Source: Virgibacillus dokdonensis
Lineage (GTDB): Bacteria; Bacillota; Bacilli; Bacillales; Amphibacillaceae
Assembly: GCF_900166595.1 (NCBI RefSeq)
Contig: NZ_LT745763.1
Coordinates: 2,224,660 to 2,288,659 of the forward strand
Reading direction: 5' to 3'
Length of the DNA: 64,000 nucleotides
Of the stretch, positions 38,599-47,630 are shown piece by piece. The notes under the pieces were generated by a model that was not told the origin of the DNA, made no database searches, and saw only the letters and a program-made list of their open reading frames with translations. The position numbers and the translations under genes are program-made. The stretch's first letter is position 1. Each line of letters begins with the position of its first letter.

Positions 38599-39347
38599 TT
38601 TCCCTCTCCTGCTAATTCAATTAGAGCCTTGCCAATCTCTTCAAGCTGCGTATCAACCCCCACGTCAACTTGTCCGTATGGGTATTTAATCATACAGCCG
38701 TTTTCTTCTATTTCATCTGATACATAACACATAAGCTTTGCATTTGGTTCAATTAAAGAAGATAACTCTTCTTTATGTTGCACGACAAATGCATATTGGT
38801 TTGGATGTAAATATAAAGCAATTTCAGATTGATCTTTTAATTCTTTAATAGCTGCTTGAATAATAGGTAAAAATGATTTATGGTCTGCTACTATTTCTTG
38901 TTTGATAATTTTTTCTGCTGTATGAATAGCGATTTCCATAATTGTTTCTTCATGTTCTTCAATCAGTGAATAATATTCGTGCTTGGCACTTTCTACCAAA
39001 TGATTTGCATGATCTACATAAGCCTTATACGTAGTTAGCGCTTCTGATTTCCCTTCCGAAAAACCAGCTTGGAACCCTTCTTCCTTTGCAGCTTCGACGT
39101 ATTTTTGTCTTTCTTCTTGCCAAGCACCCTTTTCAGCTTCAATCTCTCGTTTTGTTTGTTTTATCAATTGTTGGCGCTGTTCTCGAAGTTGCTCTAATGC
39201 TTGTTCAGCTTGCAACAGTTCCTGATCAAGTTCCGATTTATCATGAGCTTCTTTTACATGCGTATTACTTGGCTGAAAGACGCTAACTGGCTTTATACGA
39301 ATTTGTTTTCTTTCAGTTATCCGTGAAGGATTAGACAATGATATCAT
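38595..39347 (-). CDS. fliH: Flagellar export ATPase regulator FliH
   Basis: A 250-residue FliH/V-ATPase-E-like protein that binds FliI and holds it at the export gate. It has a long charged coiled coil (about 40-110), a GFQAGFSEGKSEAL Gly-rich repeat segment and a C-terminal domain (HTAEKIIKQEIVADHKSFLPIIQAAIKEL... EENGCMIKYPYGQVDVGVDTQLEEI). Start ATG 39347 follows AGGTGGGGGAG and overlaps fliG by 17 bases; an in-frame start at 39377 is less likely. Confidence 0.94.
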   Translation of the reverse strand: MISLSNPSRITERKQIRIKPVSVFQPSNTHVKEAHDKSELDQELLQAEQALEQLREQRQQLIKQTKREIEAEKGAWQEERQKYVEAAKEEGFQAGFSEGKSEALTTYKAYVDHANHLVESAKHEYYSLIEEHEETIMEIAIHTAEKIIKQEIVADHKSFLPIIQAAIKELKDQSEIALYLHPNQYAFVVQHKEELSSLIEPNAKLMCYVSDEIEENGCMIKYPYGQVDVGVDTQLEEIGKALIELAGEGK

Positions 39348-40341
39348 CTCCCCCACCTCTAGCAATAACGATCTCACCTACATCCTCAAGTCTCCGTATG
39401 GTTGAAACAATACGTGTTTGAGCCTCTTCAACATCACGCAGACGTACGGGTCCCATATATTCCATTTCTTCTTTAAATGTCTCTGCCATTCGCTGAGACA
39501 TGTTTTTAAATATGATGTCCTTCACTTCATCGCTACTCACTTTCAATGATAGACGAAGATCTTCGTTATCTACTTCACGAATTATACGTTGAATAGCACG
39601 ATTATCTAAAATAACAATATCTTCAAACACAAACATCCGTTTTTTGATTTCATCTGCAAGCTCTGGATCTTGAATTTCTAATGCATCTAAAATTGTCCTT
39701 TCTGTACTTCTATCAACTCCATTTAATACTTCTACTACTGCTTGTATTCCACCAGTTTGCGTATAGTCCTCTGTAAATGAAGCAGAGATGTTTTTTTCCA
39801 GCACTTGCTCCACTTGAGAAATAATTTCCGGTGATGTAGAGTCCATTGTCGCGATTCGCTTTGCGACATCTGCTTGCATTTCTTGTGGTAATGCTGATAA
39901 TATTTGCCCAGCCTGTTCCGAATCCAAATAGGACAGGACTAAAGCGATCGTTTGCGGATGCTCTCCTTGTATAAAATTAAAAACCTGTTGTGGATCCGCT
40001 CTTCTAGCAAAATCAAATGGTCGCACCTGTAATGAAGAGGTTAGGCGGTTAATAATGTTCGTTGCCTCTTGTTTGCCGAAAGCTTTTTCTAACACTGTCT
40101 TTGCATAGCCAATTCCACCTTGAGCAATAAAGTCTTGAGCTTGAGCTATTTGATGAAATTGCTCTATAATCTCCTCTTTCTTTTGGTTATCTACTTTTTT
40201 AACTGAAGAAATTTCTAAACTTAACCGTTCAATTTCTTCTTCCGTTAAATGTTTATATACTTCTGCAGATACATCAGGGCCTAAGGAGATTAATAGAATT
40301 GCAGCTTTTTGCTTACCAGTTAATCCTTTATGACGTGCCAA
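39331..40341 (-). CDS. fliG: Flagellar motor switch protein FliG
   Basis: A 336-residue rotor protein that contacts the stator and couples ion flow to rotation. Visible parts: KAAILLISLGPDVSAEVYKHLTEEEIERL, the EHPQ motif in QGEHPQTIALVLSYLD near residue 124, and the charged C-terminal torque helix region (KKRMFVFEDIVILDNRAIQRIIREVDNEDLRLSLK). Length matches B. subtilis (338). Start is TTG at 40341 behind GGGGG. Confidence 0.97.
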   Translation of the reverse strand: MARHKGLTGKQKAAILLISLGPDVSAEVYKHLTEEEIERLSLEISSVKKVDNQKKEEIIEQFHQIAQAQDFIAQGGIGYAKTVLEKAFGKQEATNIINRLTSSLQVRPFDFARRADPQQVFNFIQGEHPQTIALVLSYLDSEQAGQILSALPQEMQADVAKRIATMDSTSPEIISQVEQVLEKNISASFTEDYTQTGGIQAVVEVLNGVDRSTERTILDALEIQDPELADEIKKRMFVFEDIVILDNRAIQRIIREVDNEDLRLSLKVSSDEVKDIIFKNMSQRMAETFKEEMEYMGPVRLRDVEEAQTRIVSTIRRLEDVGEIVIARGGGDDIIV

Positions 40342-40353
40342 TATTCATACCCC

Positions 40354-41952
40354 CTATTCCTCTCCAATCCAACTGCGTAGTAATTTCGCGAAATCTTCTG
40401 GTTTTTCTTTAGCAATCTTTTCTAACTGTTTTTTACGAATCGTAGCTTCTGAATCTTCCTGTTCTGGAAGGTCAGGTACTTCCATTGGTGCTGTTGATTC
40501 TTGTAACAGCTCTTCTTCTTCACTTTCTGCTTTTCTACGACGCAAGAAAATAATTAGTAAGACAATAATAGCTAGAAGCAACCCGCCCCCAACTGCATAA
40601 ACCCAAGTTGGTATAGTTGACGCCGTTGTATCAGGTTGAGTATCTGCACCCGTAAACTCTTGAAAAACAATGGATACATTTTCTTCTGGCGTAACATCTT
40701 CTTCGTATGCTGCATCAACGGATGTCGTAACAATGGAATTGACAATAGAACTAATTCCTTCTTCGACAGCAGTCTCTTCTTGCTGTGATAAATATTCTAC
40801 TTCATTTTCTTCTGTAGTTTTCGCACGGTTAACCGCAATTTGAATGCCTAAATCACGAATCTTATATGGGCTTTCTACAATATTTTTTCTTATTCGATTA
40901 AATTCATTGTTGATGGTTTCTTTTGTCATTTCATATTCGCCATCACCATCATCATCTGTAGCCTGATAATTGGCCACGTCTTCCTCGCCAGTACCGCTGA
41001 TTCCACCTGCAGCCGCGCCATTCCCTTCATACGTTTCCTGTATCGTTTCTATACTAACAGGTAATCCTTCCATACTTTCTAAGTCAACTGGTTCGACAAG
41101 CTCTTCTGTTCGATTTTCTTGTGTGAAATCAATATCTGATGTTACGGACACGATAACATTTCCAGGTCCTACCATGGCTCCTAGCATTTGCTGCAATCGT
41201 TTTTGTACGTCTTTTTCAATATCTTGTTTAACAGTTTGTTGATACGTGTACGAGTCTTTTGATGTGTTGTTTCCAGAGCTCTCTAGGTCAAAACTCTCAA
41301 AATATTGATTTGTAATAGCAATATTCTCTGTAGGTAAATTCGGCACAGCCTTGGAAACAATGTGATACAGTCCGTTTATCTCACTTGGTTCAAAGTTATA
41401 GCCTGCTTCTGTATGAATAACAATCGAAGCGCTTGCTTCTTGTTTGGCATCATTTACGAATACAGGCTCTTCTGGCATATTAATCATCACTTTAGCGTCT
41501 TGAATGCCATCAATTCCTTTGATTAAATTTGCCAATTCTGTTTGCATCGCGTCAAGCTTCATAACATTAAATTCGTTTTCAGTAACTCCCCATGAAGCAT
41601 TTTCACTAAAAAAGGAGTAATCAATATTGCCGCTGTTTGGTAATCCTTGAGCAGCAAGGTCAACCAAAAGACTATCCACTTGCTCTTCTGGTACTTCAAT
41701 TACCTTACCACCATCTGTTAATTCATAGGGAACACCTTTAGCGTCCAACTCTCCTTTAATTTGTCCCACTTCTTCCATAGATAAATTATTATATAATGGA
41801 ACATAGTTTGAATGCGTTGTAAAAAGGACAATGCTTACTATTAAAAGGAGACCAACAAAAATGGAACCGAAAAATGTTATTTTTTGAACTTTTGTACGAT
41901 TCCTCCAAAAATTCGTTGTTCGATCTTTCCAATTTATCATCTTCTCTTTCAT
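40354..41952 (-). CDS. fliF: Flagellar MS-ring protein FliF
   Basis: A 532-residue MS-ring protein with two membrane segments, near residues 22-42 (VQKITFFGSIFVGLLLIVSIVLF) and 448-468 (WVYAVGGGLLLAIIVLLIIFL). Between them are the YscJ/FliF ring-building motifs (NYVPLYNNLSMEEVGQIKGELDAKGVPYEL, and VMINMPEEPVFV). The C-terminal tail (DFAKLLRSWIGEE) binds FliG. Start ATG 41952 lies behind GGTGGGGGA. Confidence 0.97.
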   Translation of the reverse strand: MKEKMINWKDRTTNFWRNRTKVQKITFFGSIFVGLLLIVSIVLFTTHSNYVPLYNNLSMEEVGQIKGELDAKGVPYELTDGGKVIEVPEEQVDSLLVDLAAQGLPNSGNIDYSFFSENASWGVTENEFNVMKLDAMQTELANLIKGIDGIQDAKVMINMPEEPVFVNDAKQEASASIVIHTEAGYNFEPSEINGLYHIVSKAVPNLPTENIAITNQYFESFDLESSGNNTSKDSYTYQQTVKQDIEKDVQKRLQQMLGAMVGPGNVIVSVTSDIDFTQENRTEELVEPVDLESMEGLPVSIETIQETYEGNGAAAGGISGTGEEDVANYQATDDDGDGEYEMTKETINNEFNRIRKNIVESPYKIRDLGIQIAVNRAKTTEENEVEYLSQQEETAVEEGISSIVNSIVTTSVDAAYEEDVTPEENVSIVFQEFTGADTQPDTTASTIPTWVYAVGGGLLLAIIVLLIIFLRRRKAESEEEELLQESTAPMEVPDLPEQEDSEATIRKKQLEKIAKEKPEDFAKLLRSWIGEE

Positions 41953-42179
41953 AAGTTCCCCCACCAACATGCTCTAGTAAAATATCTTTCTATATGTACT
42001 GTACGTAAAGAGGATAAAGCATCACCTCGTGCAGAGATGCTATAAAATTATTCCTAGTTATGTAATAAATGAGCCTGAAAATCTTTAACCAATCAGACAG
42101 TAGATAACGAAATGCTATTTAAAATTACAATTGCAATAACACTTGTAGAAATGTTTTATAACTGCTAGATCCTTTTCAT

Positions 42180-42488
42180 CTACACTTGCATACTCATCAT
42201 TTCTTTATAGGCTTCAACTGCTTTACTCTGAACTTGTACAGTTGCTTCTAAAACGATACTAGATTTTTGAGAGGCAATCATAACATCATGCAAATTTGTA
42301 ATATCACCTTTCGCCATTGCTTCCGTTTTTTCATCAGAAATGGCTTGTACTTCATTTACATTATTAATGGCATTTTTTAATGCGGAAGCAAATTTTGCTT
42401 GTGCTTCACCAGGAGATATTTTTGGTTTACTTTGAACAGTTGCATTTGGAGATAGTTCTGTTATTGGATTGCTAATTCTTTGAATCAT
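42180..42488 (-). CDS. fliE: Flagellar hook-basal body protein FliE
   Basis: A 102-residue protein at the MS-ring/rod junction. The family pattern is visible: FASALKNAINNVNEVQAISDEKTEAMAKGDITNLHDVMIASQKSSIVLEATVQVQSKAVEAYKEMMSMQV. Length is typical (106 in B. subtilis). It lies between flgC and fliF with gaps of about 190 and 227 bases, longer than elsewhere in the operon. Confidence 0.95.
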   Translation of the reverse strand: MIQRISNPITELSPNATVQSKPKISPGEAQAKFASALKNAINNVNEVQAISDEKTEAMAKGDITNLHDVMIASQKSSIVLEATVQVQSKAVEAYKEMMSMQV

Positions 42489-42679
42489 AAAAACCCTCCT
42501 ATTTAATGCTTTTGTAGCTACTCTCTAATAAATTGCTTTGTCAATGAACTTACTGATTATTCGTCTTTTAAAGTATAAGCCGATTCCTTTCTGAAATTTA
42601 GGTCTTTGTAAATTCTCACTTACCTTTTCCCATGTGCAATTACCCTTAAAATATTGGCACCTATATCGTAAAAATATAC

Positions 42680-43129
42680 TTATTTACCAATTTCTAAAGC
42701 TTTCATCAACATAGATTTCGTAGCATTTACAGACGTTATATTTGCCTCATAAGAGCGAGTGGCGCTCATTAGATCAACCATTTCCTTCAAGGGGTCAACG
42801 TTCGGTAATTGAACATATCCATCTCCATTAGCATCCGGATGACTAGGATTATATACTTGCTTGAACGGAGTTTCATCTTCTTCTATCGATCTGACACGCA
42901 CACCACTAGAAGCTGGAGCATTAGCTGCTTTATGTAAAAAAGATTGAAAAGAAGCTCCCTCTGGCTGCAATGCAACCATTTTTCTACGGTATGGTTCTAC
43001 CTCTCCGTTCTGATTGACGGTAGCCCTCGTTGATTGTGCATTAGCAATATTAGATGATATCACATCCATTCTTAATCTTTGTGCTGTCAAAGCACTAGCA
43101 CTAGAGTGTAACGAATGAAACATGGACAT
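42680..43129 (-). CDS. flgC: Flagellar basal-body rod protein FlgC
   Basis: A 149-residue proximal rod protein. The N terminus HSLHSSASALTAQRLRMDVISSNIANAQSTR has the rod signature; the C terminus VDPLKEMVDLMSATRSYEANITSVNATKSMLMKALEIGK is typical. Length equals B. subtilis (150). It follows flgB by three bases. Confidence 0.97.
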   Translation of the reverse strand: MSMFHSLHSSASALTAQRLRMDVISSNIANAQSTRATVNQNGEVEPYRRKMVALQPEGASFQSFLHKAANAPASSGVRVRSIEEDETPFKQVYNPSHPDANGDGYVQLPNVDPLKEMVDLMSATRSYEANITSVNATKSMLMKALEIGK

Positions 43130-43132
43130 TAT

Positions 43133-43531
43133 TTACCTGCCTCCTTTTAAAGCTGTTTGCAAACTTCCAAATTTCCCACTAATGCGATCCACTAGCGCTT
43201 GGTAGTAAATTTGATTTTCAGCCAAGTCTGCCATTTCCTTATCTACATCTACATTGTTACCATTATGCTGATATGACGATGCTTGATTTATAATAGTTTT
43301 ATAGCCAGCTGGTTGCGTATCTCCTTGAAATCCTATATGACGGCTGTTTGTTGTTTTGGCCTGTATAGGTCGCGAAAGTTCATGTGCCAAATAATTCTTA
43401 AATGTAACATCTTTCGCTTTATAATTAGGTGTATCTAGATTTGCTAAATTTGATGAAATTGCTCGATTTTTGGCGGAAGAATAGCCTAATGAATGTTCTA
43501 AAGCTTGAATTGTTCCATTAAACAAACTCAT
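43133..43531 (-). CDS. flgB: Flagellar basal-body rod protein FlgB
   Basis: A 132-residue proximal rod protein and the first gene of the fla/che operon. It has the rod signature SAKNRAISSNLANLDTPNYKAKDVTF and the C-terminal NNVDVDKEMADLAENQIYYQALVDRISGKFGSL. ATG start behind AGGGGTG. The non-coding region upstream must hold the operon promoter. Confidence 0.97.
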   Translation of the reverse strand: MSLFNGTIQALEHSLGYSSAKNRAISSNLANLDTPNYKAKDVTFKNYLAHELSRPIQAKTTNSRHIGFQGDTQPAGYKTIINQASSYQHNGNNVDVDKEMADLAENQIYYQALVDRISGKFGSLQTALKGGR

Positions 43532-43686
43532 TGTTTCACCCCTAAAAAAGTACTAGTTATATTTCAAAAAGCAGTCGAAAAGTAATGTTTATCTACGAAT
43601 AGTTTAAGTCATAATCAAACTAAAGTCTATGGTTTTTAGACATTTTTATATAATACATTACAAGTTGGTTATTTTTTACTAGGTCA

Positions 43687-43692
43687 ATTATA
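43687..43692 (-). promoter_or_regulatory. Candidate -10 element for the fla/che operon
   Basis: A perfect TATAAT on the minus strand, in AGTATAATTGACC, about 155 bases upstream of flgB. No good -35 lies 16-18 bases further upstream, so the promoter would be weak or activator dependent. I found no SigD-type element here. Confidence 0.4.
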
Positions 43693-43868
43693 CTATATTT
43701 ATGTTTTGTATGATTGACTTTTCTTTCAATTAAGGACTTTCAAAAATCGACAAAATATGAATAACTTCAACAGGAATGCTTGGGGTGAAATAATAATGAT
43801 AGATTAAAAATCATACAGGATCGATGTATTCAACTCGATAAGTAACTCCATGTCATAGTAGTGTATAC

Positions 43869-43942
43869 TAGAAAAACTTGACTTATTGCCAATTCTTTAT
43901 GGCAAAAACCGTTTTTTTGCTTAAGCAATAAATTTTATACTT
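43869..43942 (+). repeat. Dispersed intergenic repeat, copy 4 (diverged)
   Basis: Begins TAGAAAAACTTGACTTATTGCC, then CTTTATGGCAAAAACCG and a TTGCTTAAGCAA segment, ending TTTTATACTT. The left half matches copies 1 and 2 well; the right half is diverged. It lies in the codY-flgB gap beside the decayed IS element. Confidence 0.5.
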
Positions 43943-44088
43943 TGTCATAAAGTGAATCTTCCTTTAGCCGAGGTTTTCCTTCACCACCCACTGATTGTTA
44001 GTAGCTAAAGGGTATTACCTAAAGACGCTTACGAAATAGGAGGTGTAGGTACTGTTATCTCCGCTTAGACTTGTTCAGCTCACATCTT

Positions 44089-44133
44089 CAAGCAGGAGTC
44101 TTGCAGCACCTTATATTGGGGATAAAATCATGA
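44089..44133 (-). repeat. IS200/IS605-type right end, copy A
   Basis: On the minus strand it runs TTATCCCCAATATAAGGTGC, then a short palindromic stretch, then GAAGATGTGAG. The same order of blocks recurs at 49020-49076. This AATATAAGGTGC block is, from memory, common at the 3' ends of IS605/IS1341-type elements of Bacilli, where the TnpB guide RNA scaffold also maps. Confidence 0.6.
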
Positions 44134-44265
44134 CCAACCTGTCCAACGGGTGTTTTACACAATGGCTATAAGCCAAAACTACCTACCAGCGTCTATAAGC
44201 AATGGCTCTCATTTAGCATTCAAACCTCATTGTCTTTGCCTCTTTTGCTTTCCCCTAAAGGAGTG

Positions 44266-44622
44266 TTAGTGTTTCTTGCCACCCTTAAAAGGGTCTTCGT
44301 ACTCTCTTACGCTTAACTTATCTAATGTTATATCATGCTTCTCTTGCCCTTGTATATATTTTTTACCTTTTCATTCAGCCCCACTGTACTTACATAATAA
44401 CCTCGCGCTCAAAAGTGCCTATTACCGAATTTATATTTCAAATTTGCATGCTTATCTAAAATTATAAGAGCGCTTCTTCCTTTTTTAATAACCCATAAAG
44501 GATACCACTACTTTTGGTGGGATACTTACTAACATGTGCACATGAATAGGCATAAGATGACCTCTGCTTTGTATTTACATAACCATTTTGTATGCACCAA
44601 ACTATTTGCTTTTTTTTGCCAA
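44266..44622 (-). pseudogene. tnpA: IS200/IS605 transposase tnpA, degraded and internally deleted
   Basis: From TTG 44622 the translation begins LAKKSK, then stop, then FGAYKMVM and another stop. It then jumps to GHLMPIHVHMLVSIPPK, which carries the HxH metal site of Y1 (HUH) transposases. Later fragments in shifting frames read SFMGY and end DKLSVREYEDPFKGGKK. About 40 residues between the N terminus and GHLMP are missing and several stops and frameshifts are present, so it cannot make an active enzyme. Confidence 0.8.
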
Positions 44623-44769
44623 TTTAATCACTTTCCTTTCTATAACAATCTCTATTATAGAAGAAAGTGAGTTTTTTGTTTGGTATAACCATTGGTTCCT
44701 CACCCGCATAGCAGGTGGTTTTCTGTTTCGCACGCTTTCGCGAGCTCAACGGACTAAAGTCATAATATA

Positions 44770-44807
44770 AAACATCCGCAACACGGTTAAACGCGTTGCG
44801 GATGTTT
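44770..44807 (-). terminator. codY terminator
   Basis: On the minus strand AAACATCCGCAACGCG and CGTGTTGCGGATGTTT form a long near-perfect stem with a short loop, followed by TATATT. It lies 35 bases after the codY stop and should block read-through into the fla/che operon. Confidence 0.85.
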
Positions 44808-44841
44808 AGTTTTCTTTCTACGAGCAATTATTTTATATTTT

Positions 44842-45621
44842 TTATCTAGAGCGTAAATTTTCTAATTCAACAAGGAAATTGTGATTTAAGACTTTAATAT
44901 ATGTCCCCTTCATACCCAGTGAACGAGATTCAATTACTCCAGCACTTTCTAGTTTTCTTAGAGCATTTACAATGACAGAACGGGTAATGCCAACACGATC
45001 AGCGATTTTGCTTGCTACAAGAAGCCCTTCACTACCGTCCAGTTCTTCAAAAATATGGTCAATTGCTTCTAATTCACTATAAGAAAGTGAACTAATTGCC
45101 ATTTGAACAACAGCTTTACTTCTTGCTTCTAGCTCAATTTCTTGAGACTTTTCATGAAGAATTTCCATACCTACAACTGTAGCCCCATACTCAGCTAATA
45201 AAAGATCGTCTTCATTAAATTCTTCTGATAAACGACCAATAATAAGGGTTCCTATACGATCTCCACCGCCAATGATTGGAACAATGGTGGTTAAAGCTGT
45301 TTGGAATAAGTCGCGGTTTTCTACTGGGAATACAGTATGTGGACTATCTATACCAATATTCGCTGTTGTTTCATGAATATTGTGTAATCCTTCTGTATAT
45401 TCTTGCGGAAACTGACGTTCTTCCAGCATAGCTTTCATTCTTTCGTTTTCAATCTCTTGATTAATAGCAAATCCAAGTAATTTCCCACGACGGCTTAGAA
45501 TATATACATTTCCTTTAATTACATCACGTAACGAAGCAGACATATCATTAAAGTCCACAGATTTCCCGCCGAATTTTTGTAGCATTGCATTAATTTTTCT
45601 TGCACGATTTAATAGTTCCAT
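44842..45621 (-). CDS. codY: GTP- and branched-chain-amino-acid-sensing repressor CodY
   Basis: A 259-residue global regulator of stationary-phase and nitrogen genes. The N-terminal GAF domain binds isoleucine, leucine or valine (about 1-150). The C-terminal winged helix-turn-helix carries [49 protein letters not shown], the diagnostic CodY motif. Length equals B. subtilis (259). It follows hslU by 27 bases in the usual xerC-hslV-hslU-codY operon. Confidence 0.98.
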   Translation of the reverse strand: MELLNRARKINAMLQKFGGKSVDFNDMSASLRDVIKGNVYILSRRGKLLGFAINQEIENERMKAMLEERQFPQEYTEGLHNIHETTANIGIDSPHTVFPVENRDLFQTALTTIVPIIGGGDRIGTLIIGRLSEEFNEDDLLLAEYGATVVGMEILHEKSQEIELEARSKAVVQMAISSLSYSELEAIDHIFEELDGSEGLLVASKIADRVGITRSVIVNALRKLESAGVIESRSLGMKGTYIKVLNHNFLVELENLRSR

Positions 45622-45648
45622 TATGATCCTCCATTCGATCTCTATATG

Positions 45649-47043
45649 TTATAAGATATATTGACTTAAATCCTTATTTTTAGCGATAGCAGAAAGTTTT
45701 TCATCTACATAAGCTGGAGTGATTTCAACAGTATCCATATTAATCTCTGGTGCTTCAAAGGACAGATCCTCCAGCAACTTTTCTAAAATCGTATGAAGTC
45801 TTCTAGCTCCAATGTTATCCATTTCCTGATTCACTTCATAAGCAATTTCAGCAATTCTATTTACAGCTTCGTCTGTAAATACTATATTTATACCTTCTGT
45901 TTTTAATAAAGCTTCATATTGCTTTAATAAGGCATTAGATGGCTCTTTTAATATTCGTTTAAAATCATCTGTTGATAGTTTCTCTAATTCTACCCTAATT
46001 GGAAATCTTCCTTGTAATTCAGGAATTAGATCAGATGGTTTTGACATATGAAATGCGCCAGCGGCAATAAATAACATATGGTCTGTTTTTACTGGTCCAT
46101 GCTTTGTAACAACTGTAGACCCTTCAATAATTGGCAATATATCGCGTTGAACACCTTCGCGAGATACGTTAGCACTTTGTTCATCTTTACCAGCTACTTT
46201 ATCTATTTCATCAATAAACACAATCCCCGATTGCTCTGCTCGTAAAATGGCTTCTTGTGCCGCCTCTTCCATATCTACAAGTTTACTCGCTTCTTGCTGC
46301 GTTAACACTTTCCTTGCTTCAGACACTGACAATTTTCGCTTTTTCTTTTTCTTTGGCATAAATTGTCCAAGCGCATCTTGCATATTCATGCCCATATGTT
46401 CCATTCCAGAACCTTGTAACATGTCAAACATAGATGGCGTTTGCTCTTCTATTTCAACAGTTACTACTTTATCTTCTAACTCACCAGATGCTAACTGTTG
46501 TTCTACACGCTTTCGTTTATTTCGAATCTCATCATTTTTCGCAGATTCTTCAGCACCTTCTTCACTATTAGCCTGTGAAGAAAATAACATTTCAAAAGGG
46601 TTTTTTGTTTCGTTGGTTGCTTTAGACTGAGGAACTAAAAGTTTGACAAGTAATTTATTTGCTTCTTCTTCCGCTTTCTCTTTAACTTGTTTCATTTTTT
46701 CCTCTTTCACAGTCCGCAATGCCATTTCAACTAAATCGCGAATCATGGATTCAACATCACGACCTACATAGCCTACTTCCGTAAACTTCGTCGCCTCCAC
46801 TTTTACAAATGGTGCACCTTCCAGCTTAGCTAGCCTTCTAGCTATTTCTGTTTTCCCTACTCCGGTTGGTCCAATCATTAAAATATTTTTCGGAACCACT
46901 TCTTCTTTTAAACCTTCATCTAGCTGCATGCGCCTATATCTGTTACGCAATGCAACAGCTACAGATCGCTTTGCACTTTTCTGGCCAATAATATATTTAT
47001 CTAATTGTCCAACAATCTGTTTAGGAGTGTAGCTCATACCCAT
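45649..47043 (-). CDS. hslU: ATP-dependent protease ATPase subunit HslU (ClpY)
   Basis: A 464-residue AAA+ unfoldase that feeds substrates to HslV. Walker A is [17 protein letters not shown] near residue 54, the pore motif [12 protein letters not shown] follows, Walker B is [11 protein letters not shown], and the C terminus ends in SQYIL, the docking tail. The I domain (about 110-245) is Lys/Glu rich. The start is ATG 47043 or 47037; binding-site spacing does not decide it. Confidence 0.97.
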   Translation of the reverse strand: MGMSYTPKQIVGQLDKYIIGQKSAKRSVAVALRNRYRRMQLDEGLKEEVVPKNILMIGPTGVGKTEIARRLAKLEGAPFVKVEATKFTEVGYVGRDVESMIRDLVEMALRTVKEEKMKQVKEKAEEEANKLLVKLLVPQSKATNETKNPFEMLFSSQANSEEGAEESAKNDEIRNKRKRVEQQLASGELEDKVVTVEIEEQTPSMFDMLQGSGMEHMGMNMQDALGQFMPKKKKKRKLSVSEARKVLTQQEASKLVDMEEAAQEAILRAEQSGIVFIDEIDKVAGKDEQSANVSREGVQRDILPIIEGSTVVTKHGPVKTDHMLFIAAGAFHMSKPSDLIPELQGRFPIRVELEKLSTDDFKRILKEPSNALLKQYEALLKTEGINIVFTDEAVNRIAEIAYEVNQEMDNIGARRLHTILEKLLEDLSFEAPEINMDTVEITPAYVDEKLSAIAKNKDLSQYIL

Positions 47044-47060
47044 TTCCTAAAGGCCTCCTT

Positions 47061-47606
47061 TTACTCCAATACCTCAAGTGTGATATGGTTATTCGTATAC
47101 ACACATAATTCTCCAGCAATTTCTAAGGATGCTTTCGCAATCTCTTTGGCAGATAGTTCTTTAGAATATCTCGCTAGAGCTCTACCAGCGCTAAGAGCAT
47201 AATTTCCACCAGATCCGATAGCTAAAATTCCGTCATCAGGCTCTATGACTTCTCCAGTACCAGAAACTAAAAACATATGCTCCTTATCCATGACAATTAA
47301 CAAAGCTTCCAGTTTTCTTAGCACTCTGTCGCTTCGCCATTCCTTTGCAAGCTCAACTGCCGCTCTAGGCAAGTTGCCATTATATGTTTCTAATTTCGCT
47401 TCAAACTTTTCAAAGAGCGTAAACGCGTCAGCTACGGAACCGGCAAATCCAGCTAATACCTGTCCTTTAAATAGTGTACGAACTTTCTTTGCTTTATGTT
47501 TCATAACTACTGCATTTCCCATCGTTACTTGACCGTCCCCACTCATCGCACATTGTCCGTTATGGTGGATGGCAAAAATAGTGGTAGCATGCATTTCATT
47601 GGTCAT
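47061..47606 (-). CDS. hslV: ATP-dependent protease subunit HslV (ClpQ/CodW)
   Basis: A 181-residue proteasome-beta-like protease that forms HslUV. It has [26 protein letters not shown] near the N terminus and [18 protein letters not shown]. In B. subtilis CodW a serine follows the initiator Met and acts as nucleophile; here the N terminus is MTNEMHATT, with Thr2 exposed if Met is removed. Start ATG 47606 lies seven bases after GAGGTG. Confidence 0.96.
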   Translation of the reverse strand: MTNEMHATTIFAIHHNGQCAMSGDGQVTMGNAVVMKHKAKKVRTLFKGQVLAGFAGSVADAFTLFEKFEAKLETYNGNLPRAAVELAKEWRSDRVLRKLEALLIVMDKEHMFLVSGTGEVIEPDDGILAIGSGGNYALSAGRALARYSKELSAKEIAKASLEIAGELCVYTNNHITLEVLE

Positions 47607-47630
47607 GTAAGCTCACCTCTTTATTTAAAG

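Larger units (their letters stand above)
43960..44765 (-). mobile_element. Decayed IS200/IS605-family element
   Basis: A degraded insertion sequence between codY and flgB. Read on the minus strand there is a left-end-like hairpin region (about 44640-44765, with GAGCTCGCGAAAGCG and a CACCTGC...GCGGGTG hairpin), a broken tnpA (44266-44622), about 130 bases of structured-looking non-coding sequence and a right end (44089-44133). A further palindromic segment at 43965-44030 (CTTTAGC ... GCTAAAGG) may be an older end. No intact transposase or tnpB remains. The IS lies immediately after the codY terminator. Confidence 0.7.

Noticed and set aside
42018..42041. Hairpin AGCATC/GATGCT between fliE and fliF as a terminator
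   Set aside because: Short imperfect stem and no clear T run; it lies inside an operon whose downstream genes must be transcribed.
43730..43760. CodY-box-like sequence upstream of flgB
   Set aside because: Several mismatches to the AATTTTCWGAAAATT consensus; not better than expected in AT-rich DNA.
44624..44827. 67-codon minus-strand ORF overlapping the codY terminator
   Set aside because: It spans the terminator stem and IS left-end sequence, has no family features, and starts inside the terminator loop region; it is a chance ORF.
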